64,000 nt of DNA, taken from NCBI GenBank assembly GCA_025055285.1, contig JANWXM010000013.1, forward strand, positions 40,107-104,106. Reading direction: 5' to 3'. The notes under the pieces were generated by a model. The model did not search any database, was not told the origin of the DNA, and was given only the letters and a program-made list of their open reading frames with translations. Positions 17,575 through 24,559 of the stretch are shown here, piece by piece. The translations under genes were made by a program, and so were the position numbers. Numbering within the stretch: the stretch's first letter is position 1; the number at the start of each line of letters is the position of its first letter. The stretch comes from Saprospiraceae bacterium (lineage in GTDB: Bacteria > Bacteroidota > Bacteroidia > Chitinophagales > Saprospiraceae).

Positions 17575-18570
17575 TTATTGTGGATGTCTTTTTTCGACAG
17601 GTAAATGCGCTGGGGAAGCCTTTTCGCCTTTCGTATTTAGGCGTTCTCCCACCCGCATCTTCGCGCTTCGCACGCGAGGGTTATGTAAAATTTCTTCCTC
17701 GCTCGGCTCGATAGGTTTGCGCGTGACGACGTGAAAAGGGCGATGAATGTTGCCGTAAAAGTCGCTTGTCATTAGTCCCTCAGCATCGCCCGTCTTGAGC
17801 CAATTTTTAACAATGCGGTCCTCCAGTGAGTGATAGCTGATGACGACCAATCGACCGCCCGGTTTGAGAAGTTCGGTCGCTTCTCGGAGGAAGTCTTTCA
17901 ACGCACCTATTTCATCGTTGACAGCAATTCGAACTGCCTGGAAGACCTGAGCCAAGTAACGCGTTCGCTCCACTCCAGGTAAGCTAAGCAGCGCTTGGTC
18001 ACACGCGTACACTAGATCGCGCGTAGTGCGAAAAGGAGTGGATTGCCGAAATTGCACACAGAGGCGCGCCAACGTGCGAGCATTGCGCACTTCACCATAA
18101 CGGCTAAAGATCACCTGCAGTAAATCCTCTGGACTTTCGTTGAGCCAATCTGCGGCAGTGCGTTCTTCGGCGGGGTTCATGCGCATATCCAAGGGCCCGT
18201 CGAAACGAAAGCTGAAACCGCGCTCTGCTGTGTCAAGTTGGTGGCTGCTAATGCCGAGATCAGCAAGAATGCCATCCACTTGGCCAGGCAACACTCCCCA
18301 AGCGCGCAGGTGGCGTTTGAGGTGGCGAAAATTGGCGCGAATGAATCGAAACCCAGCGAAGCGAATGAAGGGCACTTGCTGAGCCTGCGCTTCTGCCTGC
18401 GTGTCTTGGTCGAAGGCATAAAGACGGCCGTCTTTATCCAGTTGAGCTAGCAAGGCGCGCGCATGACCACCCCCGCCAAAGGTGGCATCTACGTAAATCC
18501 CCTTTGGACGAATCTGCAAAGCCTCAAGGGCTTCTTTCACAAGCGCCGGTGCATGATACGTACTCATCAT
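17575..18570 (-). CDS. rsmH: 16S rRNA (cytosine(1402)-N(4))-methyltransferase RsmH
   Basis: 331 residues, SAM-dependent methylation of C1402 in 16S rRNA. Typical features are YVDATFGGGGHARALL (SAM loop), ADLGISSHQLDTAERGFSF, PLDMRMNP and VISYHSLEDRIVK. Two adjacent ATG codons (18570 and 18567) can serve as start; the first overlaps the mraZ stop by 4 nt. Formerly called mraW, it is the standard second gene of dcw clusters. Confidence 0.96.
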   Translation of the reverse strand: MMSTYHAPALVKEALEALQIRPKGIYVDATFGGGGHARALLAQLDKDGRLYAFDQDTQAEAQAQQVPFIRFAGFRFIRANFRHLKRHLRAWGVLPGQVDGILADLGISSHQLDTAERGFSFRFDGPLDMRMNPAEERTAADWLNESPEDLLQVIFSRYGEVRNARTLARLCVQFRQSTPFRTTRDLVYACDQALLSLPGVERTRYLAQVFQAVRIAVNDEIGALKDFLREATELLKPGGRLVVISYHSLEDRIVKNWLKTGDAEGLMTSDFYGNIHRPFHVVTRKPIEPSEEEILHNPRVRSAKMRVGERLNTKGEKASPAHLPVEKRHPQ

Positions 18571-19052
18571 AAAGTGTCTTCTTCACCAATGCCCTCTTCT
18601 CCGCCACCCAATACCTCATTCGCTAACTCGGAAATATCGGCTGTGTCAGCCTTTAACAGAACCTCATAGCGTTCAGGTGACCAAATTTCGATGTAATTGC
18701 GAATTGCTAAGAGAATAGCTTCTTCCTTTAATCCCGCATAGTCCATCAACGGCTTAGGCAATAGAATGCGGTCAGCGCTATCCGTTGTCAAATGTGTAGC
18801 ACCTGAATGAAAAAAGCGGATTAATTTCCGGTTGCGCTCATTGAAGCGATTAAGCCGATTTACTCGCTCTGAAATAACCTCCCAAACCACTTTCGGGTAC
18901 AACGTCAACACACCCTCAAACCCTCGGTTTACTACAAACTCATGGCCGCCGCCCTCCCCAGTCGGTTCACCCAACTGACGCAAAAGAGCCGTAGGCAAAC
19001 GCAAACGACCCTTGTTGTCTATGGATACAGGATATTCGCCTAATAATCTCAT
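18567..19052 (-). CDS. mraZ: Transcriptional regulator MraZ
   Basis: About 161 residues from ATG 19052. The frame stays open to 19109, but a candidate -7 promoter box (19087-19094) lies inside that extension, and the family begins at MRLLGEYPVSIDNKGRLRLP, so the shorter start is chosen. MraZ has two SpoVT/AbrB-like halves; both copies are visible, the second around TDSADRILLPKPLMDYAGL. It binds repeated TGGG-type elements at its own promoter and represses the dcw operon. Such repeats lie about 50-70 nt upstream. The C-terminal acidic tail is poorly conserved. Confidence 0.95.
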   Translation of the reverse strand: MRLLGEYPVSIDNKGRLRLPTALLRQLGEPTGEGGGHEFVVNRGFEGVLTLYPKVVWEVISERVNRLNRFNERNRKLIRFFHSGATHLTTDSADRILLPKPLMDYAGLKEEAILLAIRNYIEIWSPERYEVLLKADTADISELANEVLGGGEEGIGEEDTL

Positions 19053-19086
19053 ATCGGGAGTGGAGGACCATGCAGTTTTCGAGCTA

Positions 19087-19094
19087 CAAATGTA
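19087..19094 (-). promoter_or_regulatory. Candidate mraZ (dcw operon) -7 box TACATTTG
   Basis: The minus strand reads TACATTTG, matching TAnnTTTG, 35 nt before the mraZ ATG at 19052. It sits next to the MraZ-box-like repeat (19105-19120), the arrangement expected for an autorepressed promoter. It also argues against a translational start at 19109. Confidence 0.5.
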
Positions 19095-19104
19095 ATAACT
19101 ATTT

Positions 19105-19120
19105 CCCACTTTTTACCACC
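19105..19120 (-). promoter_or_regulatory. MraZ-box-like direct repeat upstream of mraZ
   Basis: On the minus strand GGTGGTAAAAAGTGGG contains two TGG-core units (TGGT and TGGG) exactly 10 nt apart, separated by an A-rich spacer. Known MraZ operators are TGGG-type repeats with about 10-nt period near the mraZ promoter. The position, just upstream of the putative -7 box, fits repression by occlusion of the polymerase. Confidence 0.6.
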
Positions 19121-19200
19121 ATTTTTATTTTTTTTATGCATTAAAAATTAATTTTTCTTAAAATTTATTCAAAAAATACTGTATATCAAAAACTTAAAAA

Positions 19201-19220
19201 TGTGTAAAAATGTGGGAAAA
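19201..19220 (+). promoter_or_regulatory. MraZ-box-like 10-nt direct repeat, copy 2 (plus strand)
   Basis: TGTGTAAAAA followed directly by TGTGGGAAAA: two 10-nt units that share the TGTG core and A tract. The second holds a full TGGG. It is in the opposite orientation to the mraZ-proximal element and about 150 nt from the mraZ start, on the side of truB. Confidence 0.45.
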
Positions 19221-19306
19221 GTTTTCGAATCTCATTACGGACTTAGTGACAATATGGAATTTTCTCGCTAAATGAGCAGCATCTGACCCTTGGACTCACC
19301 GTATTA

Positions 19307-19321
19307 GTGGGAAAAAATGGG
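19307..19321 (+). promoter_or_regulatory. MraZ-box-like 10-nt direct repeat, copy 3 (plus strand)
   Basis: GTGGG at 19307-19311 and ATGGG at 19317-19321, so two exact TGGG cores lie 10 nt apart with A tracts after each. This is the best TGGG match of the three candidates. It lies about 170 nt before truB. Confidence 0.5.
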
Positions 19322-19476
19322 AAAAAGAGAACCAGTAAAGCGTCGTGCTGCGTTCCAAGATTTTTCACCTTCAAAAGGCCCGGTACACATGGAGAATAGC
19401 AATAGGCCGGTCACTCTTCTCGAACACAGAGGGCTAGAATCAAGGGATGCCTACCGTAGGCAGCAGATTGTGTACC

Positions 19477-19484
19477 TATCTTTG
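19477..19484 (+). promoter_or_regulatory. Candidate -7 box TATCTTTG abutting truB start
   Basis: TATCTTTG matches TAnnTTTG and ends 4 nt before the ATG at 19489. If used, the truB transcript would be leaderless or nearly so. No -33 TTTG is seen at 19 nt spacing. Confidence 0.35.
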
Positions 19485-19488
19485 CCCC

Positions 19489-20337
19489 ATGAGAATGGCC
19501 GAAGGATTCCGTTTTCCGCTGTTCAAGCTCGGCGACGCATTCCCTGAGCCGTTTCCAGAAGGTCTACTTCTAGGAGTAGACAAACCGCTAGGATGGTCGT
19601 CGTTTGACATAGTTAAGAAATTGCGTTACCTTTTAATGCGCCGGCTCAGCCTACGGCGGATAAAGGTCGGCCATGCCGGCACGCTAGACCCCTTGGCAAC
19701 TGGCTTGTTGGTACTTTGCATAGGAAAGGCCACCTCACTCGTCGAGCAACTCCAAGAAAAGGAAAAGGAATATGTTGGAACCCTGACCTTTGGCGCTACT
19801 ACGGCCTCGCACGACCGCGAACAACCCATAAACGCCACTTTTCCGACGGATCACCTCAATGACGCCCTTATTCAAGCTGCTCTTCAGCGCTTCAAGGGAG
19901 ACGTCGAGCAAGTGCCACCTGTCTTCTCTGCTCTAAAAGTAAACGGACGTCGTTTGTACCGAGAGGCCCGACAGGGCCACGAGGGCGCTGTAAGGGCGCG
20001 TCGCATACGCATAGAGCTTTTTGAAGTAAGTCCTCTGCGCCCAGTAATATCGGCAGAAGACCAGTGCGAACCTCGATGTATAAGCCAAAAGGGAGTACCA
20101 ATTTGGCTATATCCAGAATACGCGCATGGAAAACAGTGCGACTTCCGCGTCGTTTGCAGCAAGGGCACATACGTTCGTTCACTTGTTGCCGACTTGGGTC
20201 GAGCTGTCGGAAGTGGCGCTTATCTTAGTAAATTGCGCCGTATTCGGAGTGGCTCCCTCAACGTAGAAGAAGCTTGGACGGTAGAGACTCTCGAGGCTTG
20301 GATCCGTGGTCAGGCTGGAGTAAACCAACAGAAATGA
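19489..20337 (+). CDS. truB: tRNA pseudouridine(55) synthase TruB
   Basis: About 282 residues, modifying U55 in the T-loop of tRNAs. GVDKPLGWSSFDIV and GHAGTLDPLATGLLVL are diagnostic; the Asp in TLDP is the catalytic nucleophile. VPPVFSALKVNGRRLYREAR and CSKGTYVRSLVADLG also match. A frame extends back to 19447, but ATG 19489 (or 19495) is closer to the family start. Between EVSPLRP and CDFRVVCSKG there is an insertion of about 30 residues not usual in TruB. It is divergent from mraZ and appears monocistronic. Confidence 0.95.
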   Translation: MRMAEGFRFPLFKLGDAFPEPFPEGLLLGVDKPLGWSSFDIVKKLRYLLMRRLSLRRIKVGHAGTLDPLATGLLVLCIGKATSLVEQLQEKEKEYVGTLTFGATTASHDREQPINATFPTDHLNDALIQAALQRFKGDVEQVPPVFSALKVNGRRLYREARQGHEGAVRARRIRIELFEVSPLRPVISAEDQCEPRCISQKGVPIWLYPEYAHGKQCDFRVVCSKGTYVRSLVADLGRAVGSGAYLSKLRRIRSGSLNVEEAWTVETLEAWIRGQAGVNQQK

Positions 20338-20915
20338 CTTCTTTCTCTGGAAAGAGCGCGCTAAACAAAAAGCACAGATAGAGGATGCGTAATCGCTACC
20401 TCTTATTATTTTATTCATCAAAAAGCCAGTGGCGTATCCTATTCATGACCTCTGAATTTCTAGCAAATGTTGCCTCGCGTAGAGAGCCGAGGCCGATATG
20501 GAAGGGAACAGCCAAAAGGTCAGACGCTTCTTGTAGGTTTTCCACTTGAGCTCTGCACAGAGCAGAGGCGCGTTCTGCGAGAAAACTGCTGCTCGAGCTA
20601 GAGAAACAAAAGATAGGCATGGAGGCAACGTAGGTGCGTTAGCAGTTATTGCCAGACCTCGTGTGGGCGAGGTGCAATGCTACTTCCTCTTGACCTTGCC
20701 ATCCCGCTGTAGCAAGTACGTTTGCTATTCTTATAACTGCACAGTTTGCAGGCAGACATAAATGCCCCATAAATTTTCAAGGGCATACAGACCACCGAAA
20801 AGCACCTCACCCATCCGACTAGACGCCAAGGGACGGTCTATATCGCTTCTGCATAACCTCAGCGATTACTCTTACGACAAGAGGTAAAATATACGAATGC
20901 CTGTCGTTTTGAGCA
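20338..20915. other. Intergenic stretch between truB and the Ate-like gene
   Basis: About 580 nt with only short, unconvincing frames on both strands. A small hairpin (CCTCG, 6-nt loop, CGAGG) occurs near 20668-20683. No tRNA or other structured RNA was recognised by eye. It may hold a degraded gene or a small RNA, but nothing specific supports either. Confidence 0.4.
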
Positions 20916-20996
20916 TTGCCCAGTAACAATTATGTTTCTAGCATCTTATCTTGTCAAATCCTTAACTTCGCCGCAGCGTCCAAAAATAACCTTGCC

Positions 20997-21743
20997 GTGC
21001 ACGCTAGGTCGCTATCCATCTTTCGGGATATTTCGTTCAATCCGCGACATATTGAAGAGTATCTGCCCATGCAGATGCTCGATCCTATGGTGTTTGACCT
21101 CTTCTGCGAAGATGGGTGGTGCTATTGGTCCGACTTACTTTTTCGCCGAAATTGGTGGGAGTGGCGCGGGCAAATATGCCGAGTCATCGTCCTCCGTATT
21201 CGATTAGACGGCTTTCGGCCTAGTAAGAGTCAGCGCAAATGTTTGCGTCGAAACGCCGACTTGCGGGTGCTAAAGCGCCCTTTACAGATTTTGAAACAAC
21301 ACGAGCGACTCTTTGAGCTCCACGCCTCGCGCTTTCAACATAACCGACCGGCGTCTATTTACGGTTTCTTCAGTGCTTGGAGTCATCTCATGCCCTGTTT
21401 TGGGATGGAATTTGACCTCTTCAAGCACAACCAATTGGTGGCCACAAGTTTTTTTCATATGGGTCAAAAGAGCATGGCCAGCAATTATTGCATCTATCAC
21501 CCCGACGAAGCATGGCGCAGTTTAGGAACGTACACTATGCTGCTTGAAATTGAGTATGCGCGCTTCCTCGGTAAAAAGTTCTACTACCCAGGCTTTGTCT
21601 ACGATTTGCCCAGCGAGTTTGATTACAAACTTAACTTCAATAATTTAGAGTACTTCGATTGGTGGGGTAATTGGTATCCCATCGAGCGTATGCCCGTTCG
21701 GTGTTGGCGAGAGGAGTGGTTTGGCCAAAATACGTCATTCTAG
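20997..21743 (+). CDS. Arginyl-/leucyl-tRNA-protein transferase-like protein (ATE C-terminal domain)
   Basis: About 249 residues if it starts at GTG 20997; a TTG at 20916 would add 27 poorly conserved residues. The C-terminal half has the ATE_C (GNAT-like) pattern: SLGTYTMLLEIEYARFLGK, then FYYPGFVYDLPSEFDYKLNF and YFDWWGNWYP. The middle has SKSQRKCLRRN, also typical. Such enzymes move an amino acid from charged tRNA to a protein N-terminus, feeding N-degron proteolysis. The paired N-terminal cysteines of eukaryotic Ate1 are absent, so this is a short bacterial version or a relative of unknown substrate. It overlaps the convergent DUF2452 gene by 9 nt. Confidence 0.65.
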   Translation: MHARSLSIFRDISFNPRHIEEYLPMQMLDPMVFDLFCEDGWCYWSDLLFRRNWWEWRGQICRVIVLRIRLDGFRPSKSQRKCLRRNADLRVLKRPLQILKQHERLFELHASRFQHNRPASIYGFFSAWSHLMPCFGMEFDLFKHNQLVATSFFHMGQKSMASNYCIYHPDEAWRSLGTYTMLLEIEYARFLGKKFYYPGFVYDLPSEFDYKLNFNNLEYFDWWGNWYPIERMPVRCWREEWFGQNTSF

Positions 21744-22184
21744 TACTTCCCACGTATGATCGCCCAGTAGGCGAACCGTAGCTAGGTATTCATAAGGACA
21801 GCGGTTGCCCCATTCTTCAGGCGAGATAAGGGAGAGCAAGCGTTTGCCGTCGCTCCTGCGTTCGTACAAGTAGTACACGTGGTGAATGACAGGCTGAAAG
21901 GGAATTTCGGCCTCATAAATGGCCTCTGAGACCTTCACTCGCTTCTGCAGAGCCTTGGCTTGGTTGACCAGCGTTTCCATTTGCTGGCGCAATTGCTCCA
22001 TCTGGCGCTCTGTCTGGTCGTACATGGCCCGCATCGCGATGCCGCGAATGCGGCCTTCATCCTCTGGGCGGATCACAGCACTCCCTACCGTATGAGCATA
22101 GGGCAATACTCCTGGATGTTCCGCTACTTTGTCTTTGTCAATAGGATTGACAACCGGCTTTTCCGCCTTTTTTTCTTCGTTCAT
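21735..22184 (-). CDS. DUF2452 family protein
   Basis: 149 residues, cytoplasmic. It matches the DUF2452 family as known from Bacteroidota: an N-terminal NPIDKDKVAEHPGVLPYAHTVGSAVI-like region (written here in part, residues about 13-38), a central charged coiled coil (MEQLRQQMETLVNQAKALQKR) and a C-terminal VIHHVYYLYER...LSLISPEEWG region ending DHTWEVLE. Function is unknown. Its 3' end overlaps the Ate-like gene by 9 nt in convergent orientation. A TATTTTTG box lies about 23 nt upstream of the ATG. Confidence 0.85.
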   Translation of the reverse strand: MNEEKKAEKPVVNPIDKDKVAEHPGVLPYAHTVGSAVIRPEDEGRIRGIAMRAMYDQTERQMEQLRQQMETLVNQAKALQKRVKVSEAIYEAEIPFQPVIHHVYYLYERRSDGKRLLSLISPEEWGNRCPYEYLATVRLLGDHTWEVLE

Positions 22185-22206
22185 AATGCCTACGTAAGAA
22201 GGCTAA

Positions 22207-22214
22207 CAAAAATA
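22207..22214 (-). promoter_or_regulatory. Candidate -7 box TATTTTTG for the DUF2452 gene
   Basis: TATTTTTG on the minus strand matches TAnnTTTG and lies 23 nt upstream of the ATG at 22184, giving a predicted leader of about 10-20 nt. There is no clear -33 element. Confidence 0.4.
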
Positions 22215-22389
22215 GTACCTTTTCAACACCGTTGGCAGGGAAAGAGTTTCCACCCGGCTACCAAACATCAGCAACCGCTCTTTGAAGATACCCTCCAGGC
22301 AGACAATGAACATTCTTCACTTGGATGCTTGCCAAGCAAAGTCCTCGTGAATGAATAATTTGCCCCTGCATTTAACTTAAAGAAGTCTA

Positions 22390-24375
22390 CTATTGACGCT
22401 TGATAAGAGCGTTGAAGACTTCTTCATTAACACGGACAGGGTACTCTGCGCGCAGCTGTTCTACCCACTTTTTCTCTAAGTAATCTTGATAATCGGCCAC
22501 GGCATAGCCGCGAGCATCGCTCAAACCCTTGGGCGAGGGCGGCAGAAGGCGCTCCACCTTGAGGAAAGATGCTGTCTTAGTGGCGGCATCTTGCTTGGGC
22601 TCTGACATGCCTCCTGGACGCCAGATGTTTTCCAAGTCCTTGTTGCGTCCCTTTTCATAAGTTTTCTCCAGACGGACGAGGACTTCGCCTTTCTTATTGA
22701 ATTTCTTCAAGACGGCTGCTGGCTCATTTTTGGCAGCAAAGTCATATACTTTCTTGAGAAGGATCGAGTCCTCCGATTTGAGGGTATAGAAACTAACTAC
22801 GGCGCGCTCGTCCCACAAGTATTTGTTTTTCAGGTGTTCGTCAAAATACCGTTGCAGGCCTGCGGTATCAGTATTAGCCCGATCCCATACTTCGATTTTG
22901 GCAGCATCAAACAGGAGCATACCCTCTTCATATTCGCGCATGAGGTGGCGAAATTCTGGATACTTTTTGTCGAGTTGGCTTTCTTCGTAAGTGAGAGCAG
23001 CCTCATCTACCCAATTCTGATACAAGTTGGCAATGGTCTGTTCGAGCGGATGGCCTAGACCTCGCATCCGTTCGCGGCTGGAGCGAACGAGGAACTCCTC
23101 GAACTCGGCTACTGTGTAGATTCGGTTGCCATAGCGCATCAGGGGTGTTTGTGGAGCTGTAGAATCAGGTTTCCAGCGAAAGGTGTGAAAGATGGAATCT
23201 ACTTGCTGGCTGGCCCAGGCTTTCAAGTTTTCTGGATATTCTTGGAAGTTTGCTTCGCGTTGAATGCGCTGAATGAGGCTGCGGCGAGCCAGCTCGCTGC
23301 GGCTGTCGCGTTTGATGCGGTCTGCAAGAGCGCGGCGCATCTCTTCAAAGGGTGGTAAAGAGCGGCGAGAGATGCGTTTGATGATATGCCATCCTATGGA
23401 AGTTTCGACAGGCGGAGAAATAGCGCCATCTTTATCCAAAGCAAAGGCAGCTTCCTCAAAACTGCGTTGGTAGCGATTGATGCCGAAGGCTCCGATATAG
23501 CCGCCCTTGGCAGCACTAATTTGGTCTTCAGAATAGAGCATGCAAGCTTCGTCCCATGGCATGCGCTGGGCAGCGAGATATGCGCTGTCAGCTTTTTGGC
23601 GCTTCAAATAGTTGGCTTCCTCACTGTCGCCCTTGCGAATGAGAATATGTGCTACCTCTACTTCGCCGCGAGCAGGGCGAAAGCTGTGGACTTTTATGAC
23701 GTGATAACCTTGATGCGAGCGCACTACGTAAGGTACTATACCAGGCTGAGCACTGTAGATGGCCTTTTCAAAAGCGTAATATCCGTCGGGCAATATAGCG
23801 GTGATGAAGCCGATGTAACCGCCATTTTCCTTTGAGGAGCGGTCTTCAGAGCTATCGCGGGCCAGTTGAGCAAAATCTGCTCCCTTGAGTGCCTTCTGTA
23901 AGAGGGCATTGGCGCGTTGAAAAGCCGCCAATGTATCGGCAGCAGGCGCATCGCGCCGGCAGGCGATAAGGATGTGGCTGACTTCCACGTCTTGCTTCAT
24001 GTGCTCGTAAGCTTCGCGGATAAGTTTTTCTGTTACTTCTCGGTCCACTAAATACGCTGCTGCCAGTTGCCGCCGGTAGCCTTCCAGTTCCGTGCGGAAA
24101 GCAGGTAGGGTATCTAAGCGCATTTCGCGCGCCTTCTGTACCTTCAGTTTGAATTTAATGTAGAGTTCCAAGTATTCTCGGAGGGAGGCTTCCGAAAAAT
24201 CAGCTTTTTGCTGGTTGCTCTTCGTGTAAATCTGCAGAAATTCGGATACCCTCACGGGCGTTTGTGCCACGGTAAAGAGCACAGGATCATCGGCATATTC
24301 GCCCACAGATTGAGCAATGACTAACTCACCGAAAAATGTCAAGAAAACTGCAATAGGCAAATACAGTCTAAACAT
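22390..24375 (-). CDS. Periplasmic peptidyl-prolyl isomerase with two parvulin domains
   Basis: About 661 residues from ATG 24375. The frame runs to 24411, but the shorter start begins a clean signal peptide (MFRLYLPIAVFLTFFGELVIAQ), and a TACTTTTG box at 24417-24424 would put the transcript start just in front of it. A SurA-like N-terminal helical region is followed by two rotamase domains: EVSHILIACRR...GGYIGF (about 125-230) and EVAHILIRKG...GGYIGA (about 235-340). A C-terminal helical part may be chaperone-like. It probably helps fold outer-membrane proteins. Confidence 0.9.
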   Translation of the reverse strand: MFRLYLPIAVFLTFFGELVIAQSVGEYADDPVLFTVAQTPVRVSEFLQIYTKSNQQKADFSEASLREYLELYIKFKLKVQKAREMRLDTLPAFRTELEGYRRQLAAAYLVDREVTEKLIREAYEHMKQDVEVSHILIACRRDAPAADTLAAFQRANALLQKALKGADFAQLARDSSEDRSSKENGGYIGFITAILPDGYYAFEKAIYSAQPGIVPYVVRSHQGYHVIKVHSFRPARGEVEVAHILIRKGDSEEANYLKRQKADSAYLAAQRMPWDEACMLYSEDQISAAKGGYIGAFGINRYQRSFEEAAFALDKDGAISPPVETSIGWHIIKRISRRSLPPFEEMRRALADRIKRDSRSELARRSLIQRIQREANFQEYPENLKAWASQQVDSIFHTFRWKPDSTAPQTPLMRYGNRIYTVAEFEEFLVRSSRERMRGLGHPLEQTIANLYQNWVDEAALTYEESQLDKKYPEFRHLMREYEEGMLLFDAAKIEVWDRANTDTAGLQRYFDEHLKNKYLWDERAVVSFYTLKSEDSILLKKVYDFAAKNEPAAVLKKFNKKGEVLVRLEKTYEKGRNKDLENIWRPGGMSEPKQDAATKTASFLKVERLLPPSPKGLSDARGYAVADYQDYLEKKWVEQLRAEYPVRVNEEVFNALIKRQ

Positions 24376-24416
24376 ACTCGTACCTATTTTGGGAAAGCGT
24401 AGTTCTTGCAAGCGCG

Positions 24417-24424
24417 CAAAAGTA
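24417..24424 (-). promoter_or_regulatory. Candidate -7 box TACTTTTG for the parvulin gene
   Basis: TACTTTTG on the minus strand, 42 nt before ATG 24375 and only 6 nt before the alternative ATG 24411. Its position supports the shorter translation start. Confidence 0.45.
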
Positions 24425-24488
24425 CTTACCCTTGTCCAATGGAGCGAAAGCCTCTAAGGGACAAAAAGGCTTTTTTAAAAAAACACTA

Positions 24489-24523
24489 AAGCGCGAAAAC
24501 TCGCTGCCTCGAGCTTCGCGCTT
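24489..24523 (-). terminator. Rho-independent-like terminator after the HExxH protein gene
   Basis: AAGCGCGAA (24489-24497) pairs perfectly with TTCGCGCTT (24515-24523). In the minus direction the stem is followed within a few bases by a run of seven T residues. It lies 37 nt after the stop of the upstream minus-strand gene at 24560 and before the parvulin promoter. Confidence 0.65.
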
Positions 24524-24559
24524 CAGATAGGTTACTTGGCCTGTGTAGGCCGTGAAAAA

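Larger units (their letters stand above)
19110..19476. other. AT-rich mraZ-truB divergent intergenic region
   Basis: No gene is supported here. The mraZ-proximal half is very A/T rich with long A and T runs. Two plus-strand segments, 19201-19220 and 19307-19321, repeat the TGGG-plus-A-tract pattern with a 10-nt period, like the element in front of mraZ. The region from about 19320 has an open plus frame, but it is not protein-like and no family is recognised. Confidence 0.6.

Noticed and set aside
20411..20628. Minus-strand frames of 60-70 codons after truB
   Set aside because: No start context, no recognisable motif and two competing frames in the same stretch.
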